Assembly (NCBI RefSeq): GCF_002979515.1 | Contig: NZ_PCPA01000005.1 | Location: 184,772-248,771, forward strand | Reading direction: 5' to 3' | DNA: 64,000 nucleotides | Origin: Microbacterium sp. MYb54 | Lineage (GTDB): Bacteria; Actinomycetota; Actinomycetes; Actinomycetales; Microbacteriaceae | The notes under the pieces: generated by a model | The model's database searches: none | What the model was told of the DNA's origin: nothing | The model's input: the letters and a program-made list of their open reading frames with translations, nothing else | Program-made: the position numbers and the translations under genes | Part shown: positions 1-8,540 of the stretch, piece after piece | Position numbering within the stretch: the stretch's first letter is position 1 | Layout: every line of letters begins with the position of its first letter

Positions 1-648
1 ATCACGATCGTTCGCGGGCAACTGGAACTGCTCAGCGAAGACCCCGAGGAGCGCGCGGCGACCCTGCGGCTGGTGAGCGACGAGCTCGACCGGATGAGCC
101 GCATCGTCACCGACCTGCTCGTGCTGGCGCGGGCCGAGCAGCCCGACTTCGTGCGGGTCGCGAACTGCGACATCGCCGCCCTCACCCTCGACATCGAAGC
201 CAAGGCCCAGAACCTCGGTGATCGTCGCTGGCAGCTCATGGAGGTGGCGGAAGGGACCGCGGCGCTGGACCCTCAGCGGGTCACCCAAGCCGTGCTCCAG
301 CTCGCAGCCAACGCGGTACAGGTCACCGAGACGGGCGACCGCATCCTCATCGGATCGCGCTTCGACGGCGACGGCGAGGAACGGCGCCTGCGGCTGTGGG
401 TGCGCGACTCCGGTCCAGGCGTCGCGGCTGCCGATGCCGAGCGCATCTTCGAGCGCTTCGCCCGTGGCGACAGCTCCGGCGTGCGCCGCGGGTCGGGGCT
501 CGGGCTCGCGATCGTGCGGGCGATCACCGACGGGCACGGCGGTTCAGCCTGGGTCGACAGTGTGCTCGGCGACGGCGCCACATTCGGCATCGACCTCCCG
601 GCACCCGCCACAACGCGGTTCGACGCCGCGGCAGAGAGGAGCGAGTGA
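1..648 (+). CDS. Sensor histidine kinase, C-terminal part (5' truncated by window edge)
   Basis: Frame 1 is open from the first base, so the N-terminal sensor, membrane segments and the phospho-accepting His lie upstream of the window. The first residues (ITIVRGQLELL) look like the part of the HisKA dimerisation helix that follows the H-box. The GHKL ATPase domain follows: an N-box (LQLAANAVQ), G1 box (DSGPGV), F box (FERFARG) and G2 box (GSGLGLAIV). The protein should autophosphorylate in response to an unknown signal and pass phosphate to the regulator that starts two bases after its stop. Together with the permease downstream it forms one transcription unit. The input signal cannot be judged from the visible part. 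Confidence 0.93.
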   Translation: MTIVRGQLELLSEDPEERAATLRLVSDELDRMSRIVTDLLVLARAEQPDFVRVANCDIAALTLDIEAKAQNLGDRRWQLMEVAEGTAALDPQRVTQAVLQLAANAVQVTETGDRILIGSRFDGDGEERRLRLWVRDSGPGVAAADAERIFERFARGDSSGVRRGSGLGLAIVRAITDGHGGSAWVDSVLGDGATFGIDLPAPATTRFDAAAERSE

Positions 649-649
649 G

Positions 650-1309
650 ATGCGCAGCATCCTGATCGCCGAAGACGACCCGCACATCACCTCGTTCGTC
701 CGCCGCGGCCTGCGGGCGGCCGGGTACGAGACCGCCGAGGCGGCCGACGGACACACCGCCCTGCTGATGGCTCGCAGCGGCATGTTCGATCTGGTCCTGC
801 TCGACATCGGTCTCGGCGGCATGGACGGGTTCGACGTGTTGGCGAACCTTCGCGGTGAAGGCGTCACGACACCCGTGATCATCCTCACCGCGCGCGACTC
901 GGTCATCGACACCGTGCGGGGCCTGGAGAGCGGAGCCAACGACTACGTCACCAAGCCGTTCCAGTTCGCCGAGCTCATCGCCCGTGTGCGGCTGCGGATC
1001 GGCGACGGGGAGGGGCGTGCGGCCGGCCCCGTCCTCACCCATGACGACGTGCGGGTCGATGTGCGGGCCCGCACGGTCACGGTCGACGGAGACATGCGCG
1101 AACTCACCTCGCGGGAGTTCGCACTGCTCGAGGTGTTCCTGCAGAACGCAGGTCAGGTGCTGTCCCGGGACCAGCTGATCGGGCACGTCTGGGGGATGGA
1201 TTTCGACCCGGCCTCCAACGTGGTCGACGTGTACGTGCGAGCGCTGCGCGGAAAGATCGGGGTCGACCGCATCGAGACGGTGCGCGGGGCGGGATACCGA
1301 TTCCGATGA
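650..1309 (+). CDS. OmpR/PhoB-family response regulator
   Basis: A 219-residue protein. The receiver domain (about residues 1-115) has the acidic pocket EDD near residue 7, the phospho-acceptor Asp in LVLLDIGL, the conserved Thr in ILTARD and the Lys in YVTKPF. A winged-helix Trans_reg_C domain fills the C-terminal half and ends RTVRGAGYRFR-like (ETVRGAGYRFR). The ATG at 650 follows a GAGAGGAGCGAG ribosome-binding region and sits one base after the kinase stop. Its stop overlaps the start of the permease gene (ATGA at 1306). This coupling suggests that the two-component pair may control the permease or its substrate, but no regulon is visible. Confidence 0.95.
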   Translation: MRSILIAEDDPHITSFVRRGLRAAGYETAEAADGHTALLMARSGMFDLVLLDIGLGGMDGFDVLANLRGEGVTTPVIILTARDSVIDTVRGLESGANDYVTKPFQFAELIARVRLRIGDGEGRAAGPVLTHDDVRVDVRARTVTVDGDMRELTSREFALLEVFLQNAGQVLSRDQLIGHVWGMDFDPASNVVDVYVRALRGKIGVDRIETVRGAGYRFR

Positions 1310-2904
1310 GCGATCGCACCCATACCGAGACCGAGACCGAGAGCGAGCCGTCGGTGATCGAGCGCACGCGATTCTCGACCATGCCGCCGCAGCGTCCGGC
1401 CCCGTTCACCCGTCGCAGCTCGGCCGGATCGGGCTTCGCGGTGCGCCGGCTCGGGCGCGGGCGCATCCTCAGCCTCAGCGCCCTCGGACTCGTGCTGGTC
1501 GCGGGGCTCGCCATGGCGGTGTCGTCGCTGTCTCAGGGCGCCGGCCCCGGCCAGGTGACCATGCCGATCGCCGTGACGCTCACCGTCTTCCTGCTCGCGG
1601 TGTGGGCCTGGACTTCGACGCGGCTCGACGACACTCTCGTCGCCTTCCTCGCCGCGATCGCCCTGATCGTCACCGGCGTGCTGCCGGCGAGCGACTTCTT
1701 CGCCTCGCTCGGCGACGAGACCATCTGGCTGCTCATCGGAGCGTTCGTGATCGCCGCCGCAGTGTCGTCGTCGGGCCTCGCCCTGCGTGGCGCCTCGCAT
1801 CTGCTTCGGTTCGCACGAGGACCGCGGAGCCTCTTCCATCTGACGACCGTCGCCCTCACGCTCACCGCCTTCGCCGTTCCTGCGACTTCCGGGCGCGCGG
1901 CGCTGGCCGTTCCGGTATACGCAGCTGTCGCCGCGACTCTTCCCGGACGTGAGCGGGTGATCCGCGCCCTCGCCTTGCTGATGCCGACCGTGGTGTTGCT
2001 CTCGGCCGTCGGCTCGCTGCTCGGCGCAGGAGCGCACATCGTCACGGACCAGCTTCTGCGCGCCGCCGGCGAAGAGGGCTTCACGTTCCTGAGCTGGCTC
2101 TGGCTCGGGCTGCCGCTGGCGGTGGTCTCCTCGCACCTGGCCTGCGAGATCATCCTCTGGCGCTTCACCCGCCGAGCCGACCGCGCGACGCCCCTGACGA
2201 TGGATGCTGCGGAGATCGGCCGTTCCGCATCGACCGCCGTGACCGGGCCGCTCAGCACCATGGAGCGGCGGGCTGCCGTGCTGCTGGGCGGTGTGATCCT
2301 CCTCTGGGCCACCGAACCGCTGCACCACCTGTCGCCGGCCCTGGTCGCCCTCATCGGAGCCGTCGCCGCCGTGACGCCGGGCATCGGCTGCCTGACGTTC
2401 CCCGCAGCGATCAAGCGTGTGCCGTGGTCGCTGCTGCTGTTCCTCGCCGCGACTCTCGCGCTGGCATCCGCGCTCACCACGACCGGGGCCGCGGCCTGGC
2501 TGAGCTCGTCGGCGCTCGCTCCGCTGCATGGACTCGGCGCTGCAGGAGCCGTCGCGTTCGTGCTCGTGGTCATCGCGATCTCGACCGCTGCGCACCTGCT
2601 GATCCCGTCGCGGTCGGCGCGCTCCGCCGCGATCATCCCGGTCGTGATCGCTCTCGCTCCTGCGCTCGGCGTCTCCCCGATGGCCGCGGCGTTCGCCTCG
2701 ACCGCCGCGGCGGGCTTCTGCCACACGCTGCCCAGCTCTGCGAAGCCGGTCGCGATGTTCGCCGACCCCGACATCGTCAGCGGAGGATTCACCCCGCACG
2801 ATCTGCGTCGGCTCTCGGCGCTGCTCGCTCCCGCGATGTTCGTGCTGGTCGCGGTCTTCGCCCTGTGGGTCTGGCCGCTGATGGGGCTGCCGCTGCTGCT
2901 CTGA
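1306..2904 (+). CDS. SLC13/DASS-like anion permease
   Basis: A 532-residue integral membrane protein. About 60 N-terminal residues are hydrophilic and Glu/Thr/Arg-rich, followed by roughly 12 hydrophobic segments. The internal two-fold layout and the segments GDETIWLLIGAFVIA and LFLAATLALASAL are typical of the SLC13 (divalent anion:sodium symporter) family. The two family SNT motifs that bind sodium and substrate are not seen. At the matching places the protein reads ATSGRAAL (around 1880) and PSRSARSA (around 2610). Transport of a carboxylate or sulfate-like anion is therefore only a family-level guess. The start overlaps the regulator stop by four bases, so translation is probably coupled. 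The long soluble N-terminus is unusual for the family. Confidence 0.8.
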   Translation: MSDRTHTETETESEPSVIERTRFSTMPPQRPAPFTRRSSAGSGFAVRRLGRGRILSLSALGLVLVAGLAMAVSSLSQGAGPGQVTMPIAVTLTVFLLAVWAWTSTRLDDTLVAFLAAIALIVTGVLPASDFFASLGDETIWLLIGAFVIAAAVSSSGLALRGASHLLRFARGPRSLFHLTTVALTLTAFAVPATSGRAALAVPVYAAVAATLPGRERVIRALALLMPTVVLLSAVGSLLGAGAHIVTDQLLRAAGEEGFTFLSWLWLGLPLAVVSSHLACEIILWRFTRRADRATPLTMDAAEIGRSASTAVTGPLSTMERRAAVLLGGVILLWATEPLHHLSPALVALIGAVAAVTPGIGCLTFPAAIKRVPWSLLLFLAATLALASALTTTGAAAWLSSSALAPLHGLGAAGAVAFVLVVIAISTAAHLLIPSRSARSAAIIPVVIALAPALGVSPMAAAFASTAAAGFCHTLPSSAKPVAMFADPDIVSGGFTPHDLRRLSALLAPAMFVLVAVFALWVWPLMGLPLLL

Positions 2905-3022
2905 TCCGCAGCGCTCCCGCCCCTCACATCCGCTTCACTCCGCGTGCGCCGCCGGTGCACCGGTGCTCGTCGTGCCCGCACACCGGGCATTCGTCGCCCG
3001 TTCGGGCGCAGAAGGAGGAACC

Positions 3023-4225
3023 ATGTCGATCCACACCCCGCAGCGCATCCTGGTCGCACCGAGCGGATTCAAGGAGAGTCTGAGTGCCGAGGCCGTGGCG
3101 CAGGCGATCGCCGCCGGCGTGCGTCGGGTCATCCCCGGCGTGCAGGTCGATGAGTACCCGGTGCCGGACGGCGGAGAGGGCACCGCCGCCGCGCTCGCCG
3201 CGGCCACCGGCGGCGAGCTCGTCCCCGTGCGGGTCACCGGTCCCGTCGGCGAGCCGGTCGATGCGCACTGGGCGAGGCTCGGTCGACATGCCACAGGGAC
3301 CGCTGTCGTCGAGATGGCATCCGCCGCAGGCCTCAGGCTCGTGCCCCGCGACCGCCGCGACCCGGGCGAGACCACCACTCGCGGCGTGGGCGAGTTGATC
3401 GCCGCGGCACTGGATGCCGGCGTCGATCGGATCGTGGTCGGCTGCGGAGATTCCGGCACGAGCGACGGCGGTGCCGGGGCGCTCGAAGCGCTCGGCGCGC
3501 GCATCCTCGATCGCGACGGTGTACCCATCGCCGCGGGCGGACGGCACCTGCGGGAAGCGGCGAGCCTCGATCTCGCGGGTCTTCATCCCCGTATCGGAGA
3601 GGTCGAGATCGTGCTCGCCTGCAACATCCACAACGTGCTGTGCGGCCCGCGCGGCGTGGCCAGGGTGTTCGGCCCGCAGAAGGGCGCGACGGCGGAGCAG
3701 GTCGAGCAGCTCGCAGAGGCCCTCGACGTCTGGGCGGGTCTCCTCGAGGAGCAGGGTCCGTTCGGAGCGTCGATGGATGTGCGCACCGGCGGCGGCACCG
3801 GGGCATCGGGCGGACTCGGGGCCGGGTTGGCTGCGGTGCTCGGTGCGCGGCTCGCCCCGCGTTTCGAGGTGCTGCTCGACAGTGGGCTGCTGCCCGAACC
3901 GCTCGACGAGCTGATGGCGGTGGCCGACCTCGTCATCACGGCCGAAGGCGCCATCGACTTCCAGACCCCTCGCGGCAAGGTGCCGGCCGAGATCGCGATG
4001 CGTGCCCGGGTCGCCGGTGTCCCGGTGCTCGGCATCGCCGGGTCTCTCGGAGTGGGCGCCCCGACCGTGCACGACATCGGCATCGACGCGATCGCCTCGA
4101 TCATCACCGTGCCGATGCCGCTAGAGGAGGCGGTGGAGCATGGCGAGGCGCTGCTGCGCGATGCCGCGGAGCGCAGCATGCGGATGGTTCTTCTCGGATC
4201 GGCCATGTCGGCACGGGCGGCCTGA
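3023..4225 (+). CDS. glxK: Glycerate kinase (GlxK/GarK family)
   Basis: A 400-residue protein of normal family length. It should phosphorylate D-glycerate with ATP to give 2- or 3-phosphoglycerate. Family hallmarks are the N-terminal APSGFKESLSA, the PDGGEGT motif, GCGDSGTSDGGAG in the nucleotide-binding region, the GPQKGA motif, GGGTGASGG, and the acidic ITAEGAIDFQT near the C-terminus. ATG 3023 has an excellent ribosome-binding site (AGGAGG, 6-bp spacing), so I prefer it to the in-frame start at 2963. It is a stand-alone gene with a 118-base leader after the permease. No glyoxylate carboligase or tartronate reductase gene is nearby, so the glycerate source is unknown. Confidence 0.95.
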   Translation: MSIHTPQRILVAPSGFKESLSAEAVAQAIAAGVRRVIPGVQVDEYPVPDGGEGTAAALAAATGGELVPVRVTGPVGEPVDAHWARLGRHATGTAVVEMASAAGLRLVPRDRRDPGETTTRGVGELIAAALDAGVDRIVVGCGDSGTSDGGAGALEALGARILDRDGVPIAAGGRHLREAASLDLAGLHPRIGEVEIVLACNIHNVLCGPRGVARVFGPQKGATAEQVEQLAEALDVWAGLLEEQGPFGASMDVRTGGGTGASGGLGAGLAAVLGARLAPRFEVLLDSGLLPEPLDELMAVADLVITAEGAIDFQTPRGKVPAEIAMRARVAGVPVLGIAGSLGVGAPTVHDIGIDAIASIITVPMPLEEAVEHGEALLRDAAERSMRMVLLGSAMSARAA

Positions 4226-4271
4226 GCCTGCCGGGGCCTGGCATCGGGCCGGGCCTCGGTAGGATCGAGGG

Positions 4272-4742
4272 GTGGCAGTGAACCAAGAATTGGTCGGCCG
4301 GGAGTTCCCGCCGACGGCCCCGTACCTCGTCGGCCGCGAGAAGGTGCGCGAGTTCGCTCGTGCCGTCTTCGCCGACGCCCCGCAGCACACCGACGTCAAG
4401 GCGGCCCGCGCGGACGGCTTCTCCGACGTCGTCGCGCCGCCGACCTTCGCGATGGTGATCCAGGACCTCACGCTCCAGCAGCTGCTGGGGCAGGAAGACT
4501 CCGGCATCGTGCTCGCGCGCACCATCCACGCCGAGCAGCGCTTCACCTACACGCGTCCCATCATCGCGGGCGACGAGCTCACCGCGCAGCTGCGCGTCAC
4601 TGGCATCCGGATGATGGGCGGCAACGCGATGATCACCAGCGAGGCGGAGATCACCGACCCGGCGGGAGCCCATGTCGTGACGGCGACCAGCGTGCTGCTG
4701 GTCGGTGCTGAGCCGACTGCGGATGAAGGAGAGGCCGCCTGA
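4272..4742 (+). CDS. MaoC-like dehydratase, HadA/HadC-type subunit (FAS1_DH region)
   Basis: A 156-residue hot-dog fold protein. It resembles the non-catalytic subunit of the mycobacterial HadAB/HadBC 3-hydroxyacyl-ACP dehydratases: an N-terminal VGREFPPTAPYLVGREKVREFA segment type and a VAPPTFAMVIQ stretch. It lacks the D-x4-H pair that the downstream partner has. GTG 4272 is taken as start; a second GTG lies at 4278. The stop overlaps the next start (TGATG), as expected for subunits made in equal amounts. In mycobacteria hadABC lies just upstream of tRNA-Trp, secE and nusG; here those genes are 45 kb away. Function as a fatty-acid dehydratase is inferred from family and pairing. Confidence 0.85.
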   Translation: MAVNQELVGREFPPTAPYLVGREKVREFARAVFADAPQHTDVKAARADGFSDVVAPPTFAMVIQDLTLQQLLGQEDSGIVLARTIHAEQRFTYTRPIIAGDELTAQLRVTGIRMMGGNAMITSEAEITDPAGAHVVTATSVLLVGAEPTADEGEAA

Positions 4743-5140
4743 TGGGCTACACCGTCGGAGACGTGCTCGCCGAGCGCACCGTGCACCTCACCCGCGAATC
4801 GCTCGTGCGCTACGCCGGCGCATCCGGAGACTTCAACCCGATCCACTACCGCGATGACATCGCGGCATCCGTCGGGCTTCCCGGTGTGCTCGCGCACGGG
4901 ATGCTCACGATGGGCATCGCCTCGTCGGTGGTCGTCGCGGCACTCGACCCGGCCACGCGCATCCTCGACTACGGCGTTCGTTTCACGAAGCCGGTAGTGG
5001 TCGACCCGGTCGACGGTGCTGACATCACCGTCGTCGCCACGGTCGGCGCAGTCGACGAGGAGGCCGCTCGCATCGACCTCAAGGTCACGTTCGGCGAGAC
5101 CACCGTCCTCGTCAAGGCGCAGCTGCGCATCGCCGTCTGA
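4742..5140 (+). CDS. MaoC-like dehydratase, HadB-type catalytic subunit
   Basis: A 132-residue single hot-dog protein. The hydratase-2 catalytic motif is clear: YAGASGDFNPIHYRDD, with the catalytic Asp and His, followed by GLPGVLAHGMLTMG. It most likely forms a heterodimer with the product of the overlapping upstream gene and removes water from 3-hydroxyacyl thioesters, either in fatty-acid elongation or in a related acyl-CoA pathway. The one-base stop/start overlap at 4742 ensures coupled translation. The murB gene follows after 13 bases. Confidence 0.88.
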   Translation: MGYTVGDVLAERTVHLTRESLVRYAGASGDFNPIHYRDDIAASVGLPGVLAHGMLTMGIASSVVVAALDPATRILDYGVRFTKPVVVDPVDGADITVVATVGAVDEEAARIDLKVTFGETTVLVKAQLRIAV

Positions 5141-5153
5141 TGCGGACGCTCTG

Positions 5154-6287
5154 ATGCGCGAGATCGAGCCGGTCCGTCTCGCGGAGCTGACCACGCTCCG
5201 CACGGGTGCGGCGCCGGAGCGGATGTTCGAGGCCACCACCACCGCGGGCCTCGTCGAAGCGCTGCGTGAGACGTGGGAGCGCGGCGACGAGTGGTTCGTC
5301 CTCGGCGGCGGTTCCAACCTCTTCGTGGGCGACGAGACCTTCGAGGGCACGGTCATCCGCGTCCGCACCGAAGGCATCGAAGAGCTGCCGTCCCCGCACG
5401 CGGGCCGCATCCGTCTGCGCGCGCAGGCCGGGCATGGCTGGGATGACCTGGTCGCCTACGCCGTCGGCCACGGGTACGCAGGCCTCGAGGCCATGAGCGG
5501 GATCCCCGGCACCGTCGGCGCCGCCCCCGTGCAGAACATCGGTGCGTACGGGCAGGAGATCCAGGAGACGTTGGTCGAGGTCGAATTGATCGACGAGTCG
5601 ACCGGCGAGATCTCGACGGTTCCCGCAGCCGAGCTCGGACTCGGGTTCCGCACCTCGGTGCTCAAGCACCACCACGGCAGCGTGCCGCTGCGCCGCGCCG
5701 TGATCCTCTCCGTGACCGTCGACCTGCTGATCGCGGGCGAGCGCGTGGTGCGCGGCGAGCAGTTGCGTCGGGCGCTGGACCTGACCGATGAGACACCGGT
5801 TCCACTGGGCTGGGTGCGCGAGCGCATCCTCACGACTCGCGCGTCGAAGGGCATGCTGCTCGATGCGGATGACCCCGACACTCACGGCGTCGGCTCCTTC
5901 TTCCAGAACGCGATCGTGACGGCGGCGGTGGCCAGGGCGCTGCCCCCGGAGTGCCCGCGCTGGCCGGTCGCCCCCGACCTCGATGCGGTGACCGTGATCC
6001 CGCTCGCCTCCTACGCCGGACAGGTGCCCGCGTCGAAGCCCGCGGCCGTCTCCGACGTCAAGGTGAGCGCAGCGTGGCTCATCGAGCAGGCCGGCATCCG
6101 CAAGGGATTCAAGCTCCCGCGCTCTCGCGCCTCGGTGTCGACCAAGCACGCGCTCGCGTTGACCAACCGTGGTGGCGCGACCGCCGGCGAGGTCTCCGAG
6201 CTCGCGCGGTTCATCCAGAGCAGGGTGCATGCCGAGTTCGGTCTCGTGCTGCAGCCGGAGCCGGTGCTCGTCGGCGTCGAGCTGTAG
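5154..6287 (+). CDS. murB: UDP-N-acetylenolpyruvoylglucosamine reductase
   Basis: A 377-residue cytoplasmic FAD enzyme that reduces UDP-GlcNAc-enolpyruvate to UDP-MurNAc for peptidoglycan. Visible landmarks are TTLRTGAAPERM at the N-terminus, the FAD-binding LGGGSNLFVGD, SGIPGTVGAAPVQNIGAYGQE, the active-site Arg region LGFRTSVLK, the catalytic Ser in GVGSFFQNAIV, and the C-terminal Glu in HAEFGLVLQPEP. ATG 5154 gives the normal N-terminus; an upstream in-frame start at 5016 would overlap the dehydratase gene and is rejected. It follows the dehydratase pair closely and is probably co-transcribed with it. Confidence 0.97.
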   Translation: MREIEPVRLAELTTLRTGAAPERMFEATTTAGLVEALRETWERGDEWFVLGGGSNLFVGDETFEGTVIRVRTEGIEELPSPHAGRIRLRAQAGHGWDDLVAYAVGHGYAGLEAMSGIPGTVGAAPVQNIGAYGQEIQETLVEVELIDESTGEISTVPAAELGLGFRTSVLKHHHGSVPLRRAVILSVTVDLLIAGERVVRGEQLRRALDLTDETPVPLGWVRERILTTRASKGMLLDADDPDTHGVGSFFQNAIVTAAVARALPPECPRWPVAPDLDAVTVIPLASYAGQVPASKPAAVSDVKVSAAWLIEQAGIRKGFKLPRSRASVSTKHALALTNRGGATAGEVSELARFIQSRVHAEFGLVLQPEPVLVGVEL

Positions 6288-6335
6288 ACGGTCGAACCCT
6301 TAGAACGCGTCGGCGGTCGCGGCTACACTCGCGGC

Positions 6336-6737
6336 ATGAGCGGACTGATCCCGTACCTGCTGTTCCCCGGCAACGCCGCAGAGGCGCTGCGTCACTACCG
6401 GTCGGTGTTCGGCGGTGACCTGCAGCTGCTCGACTACGCCACCGCTGGCCGACACGATGGACCGGGCGATGCGATCGCACACGGGCAGCTGAGCGGGTTG
6501 GTCGAGATCGCGGGAGCGGATGCCGGGGCCGACGACGACGCCGTGCAGATGGGCGGAATGTTCCTGTCGCTCCTCGGCACGGCAGACGCCCTGACCCTCA
6601 CCGGTTGGTACGACAAGCTCGCCGCCGACGGCCGTGTGATCGACGCATTGCAGAAGCGACCCTGGGGTGACTTCGACGGCACGCTCGTCGACCGTTACGG
6701 CATCCGCTGGCTGATCGGCTTCCACCCCGAGGACTGA
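6336..6737 (+). CDS. VOC-family (PhnB/glyoxalase-like) protein
   Basis: A 133-residue protein with the beta-alpha-beta-beta-beta repeats of the vicinal oxygen chelate fold. It opens with IPYLLFPGNAAEALRHYRSVFGGDL and ends with the PhnB-type DRYGIRWLIGF. Proteins of this group are poorly characterised; many are annotated PhnB-like although they do not act in phosphonate use. A TACACT box at 6322-6327 lies about 8 bases before the ATG, suggesting a leaderless transcript. The 3' end overlaps the convergent membrane-protein gene by 43 bases. Substrate unknown. Confidence 0.8.
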   Translation: MSGLIPYLLFPGNAAEALRHYRSVFGGDLQLLDYATAGRHDGPGDAIAHGQLSGLVEIAGADAGADDDAVQMGGMFLSLLGTADALTLTGWYDKLAADGRVIDALQKRPWGDFDGTLVDRYGIRWLIGFHPED

Positions 6738-7132
6738 GGCGTCCCGATGCCGAAGTAGGGACGAGACGACGGCAGGAAGATCAACACGACCGCCGTGGTG
6801 GTGAGGGCGAGGGCCGCGAGGCCGACCCAGAACTCCCAGATCGGGGCCGCTGCCGCCGGAACGTAGAGCGCGAGCGGGAGGGGGAACAGCAGGGTCGCGT
6901 ATCGGGCCCACGACTTTCGTCTTGCGACAAGCACGGTGATGGTCGCATAGACGACCACCGGGACGAAGGGGAGCACACTGAGCCACTGTCGCGACTCTCC
7001 TCCCCAGTACCAGAGGAAGGGAGCGACCACGAGGGAGAGGAAGAAGACCAGCACGGTCACCGTGATCAGGATGGCGAAAGCCACCCCCAGAGTCACCGGC
7101 ATCCGACCATCACGCTGCTCGCCGTTCGTCAT
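6695..7132 (-). CDS. Small four-helix membrane protein, function unknown
   Basis: A 145-residue protein with four predicted membrane segments (about residues 13-40, 50-72, 80-100 and 103-122) and a polar C-terminal tail of about 25 residues. That tail is encoded by the stretch shared with the 3' end of the convergent VOC gene. I do not recognise the family. Codon use is ordinary for the window and the start has no better alternative. It stands alone, divergent from nothing close by. Confidence 0.65.
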   Translation of the reverse strand: MTNGEQRDGRMPVTLGVAFAILITVTVLVFFLSLVVAPFLWYWGGESRQWLSVLPFVPVVVYATITVLVARRKSWARYATLLFPLPLALYVPAAAAPIWEFWVGLAALALTTTAVVLIFLPSSRPYFGIGTPQSSGWKPISQRMP

Positions 7133-7206
7133 GGTTCCAGTATCGCGGAGCTCACCTCAGGGCAGCGACAGCCTATCGGCGTGGGCCTGAGCTCCCTCGT
7201 GTAGAT

Positions 7207-7248
7207 GACGAAGACCCCTCCCGTCTGCAGAGGGGAGGGGTCTTCGTC
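7207..7248. terminator. Strong intrinsic terminator hairpin
   Basis: A perfect 16-bp stem (GACGAAGACCCCTCCC and its complement) with a 10-base loop. It lies 12 bases after the stop of the aminotransferase gene on the minus strand. There is no long T-run, which is common in high-GC actinobacteria. Confidence 0.88.
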
Positions 7249-7259
7249 GGTTCAGCGGG

Positions 7260-8459
7260 TCAGGCGAACAGTCGCTGCAGACGCTGAACGCCCTCGAGCA
7301 GCTGGTCGTCGCCGAGCGCGTACGACATGCGGATGTAGCCGGACGGGCCGAAGGCCTCACCGGGGACGACAGCGACCTCGGCCTGGTCGAGGATGAAGTC
7401 GGCGAGCTCGAGCGAGGTGGTCGGCGTCACGCCGCCCCAGGTGCGGCCGAGGAGGCCCTGCACGTCGGGGTACACGTAGAACGCGCCGAGCGGGTTCGGC
7501 ACCACGAGGCCGTCGATCTTCGACAGCTCCGACACGATGAGCTGGCGACGGCGGTCGAATGCTTGGCGGAACTGTTCGGCCTCGTCCTGCGGTCCGGTGA
7601 GGGCAGCGATCGCGGCCTTCTGAGCGACGTTGTTCACGTTGCTGGTGAGGTGCGACTGCAGGTTGCCGGCGACCTTGATGGCGTCGGCCGGGCCGACCAT
7701 CCAGCCCACGCGCCAGCCGGTCATGGCGTAGGTCTTCGCGACGCCGTTGACCAGGATCGTCTGACCGGCGACCTCGGGGACGGCCTCGACGATCGAGGTG
7801 GCCTTGACGCCCTCGTAGGTGAGGTTCTGGTAGATCTCGTCGCTGATGATCCAGATGCCGTGCTCGAGCGCCCACTCGCCGATGGCCTTGGTCTCCTCGG
7901 CGGTGTAGACGGAGCCTGTGGGGTTCGACGGCGAGACGAACACGAGCGCGGTGGTGCGGGCGGTGCGGGCCGCTTCGAGCTGCGCGACCGTGACCTTGTA
8001 CTCCTGGTCGGCGCCGGCGAAGACCTCGACAGGGGTGCCGTCGGCGAGGCGGATGGCCTCGGGGTACGTGGTCCAGTACGGCGCGGGCAGCAGCACTTCG
8101 TCACCGGGGTTCACGACCGCCTGGAACGCCTGGTAGACCGACTGCTTGCCGCCGTTGGTGACGATCACCTGGCTGGGGGAGACCTCGAGGCCGGAGTCGC
8201 GCAGGGTCTTCGCGGCGATCGCCTCGCGCAGCGCTGGGAGGCCGGGGGCCGGCGTGTACCGGTAGCTCGCGGGGTCGGCCAGAGCCTCGGCCGCGGCATC
8301 CACGATGAACTGCGGCGTCGCGAAGTCGGGCTCGCCGGCGGCGTAGGAGATGACGTCCTTGCCTTCGGCTTTGAGGGCCTTGGCCTTGGCATCGACCTTG
8401 AGGGTCGCGGACTCGGCGATGGCGGACAGCTTGCGGGAGAGAGGAGCGCGTTCGGTCAC
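7260..8459 (-). CDS. PLP-dependent aminotransferase (aspartate aminotransferase-like, class I)
   Basis: A 399-residue fold-type I aminotransferase. Visible features: [11 protein letters not shown] and [17 protein letters not shown] at the N-terminus, [10 protein letters not shown] (cofactor phosphate site), [23 protein letters not shown] with the pyridine-contacting Asp/Tyr, the Schiff-base Lys in [16 protein letters not shown], and the substrate-carboxylate Arg near SGYIRMSYA. It most resembles bacterial Ib aspartate/aromatic aminotransferases, but the substrate cannot be fixed from sequence. It has its own terminator, and runs in the opposite direction to murB. Confidence 0.93.
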   Translation of the reverse strand: MTERAPLSRKLSAIAESATLKVDAKAKALKAEGKDVISYAAGEPDFATPQFIVDAAAEALADPASYRYTPAPGLPALREAIAAKTLRDSGLEVSPSQVIVTNGGKQSVYQAFQAVVNPGDEVLLPAPYWTTYPEAIRLADGTPVEVFAGADQEYKVTVAQLEAARTARTTALVFVSPSNPTGSVYTAEETKAIGEWALEHGIWIISDEIYQNLTYEGVKATSIVEAVPEVAGQTILVNGVAKTYAMTGWRVGWMVGPADAIKVAGNLQSHLTSNVNNVAQKAAIAALTGPQDEAEQFRQAFDRRRQLIVSELSKIDGLVVPNPLGAFYVYPDVQGLLGRTWGGVTPTTSLELADFILDQAEVAVVPGEAFGPSGYIRMSYALGDDQLLEGVQRLQRLFA

Positions 8460-8540
8460 GATTACGAGCGTACTCGGGTCGATGCAGCAGGAGAGGTGTG
8501 GGATGCCGCCAAGATCCGGAGTTCTTTCGGGTTCGGAAGG

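Noticed and set aside
6695..6737. Misannotation of one of the two overlapping convergent genes
   Set aside because: Both proteins make sense over the overlap (PhnB-type end; polar tail after four helices); a 43-base convergent overlap is acceptable.
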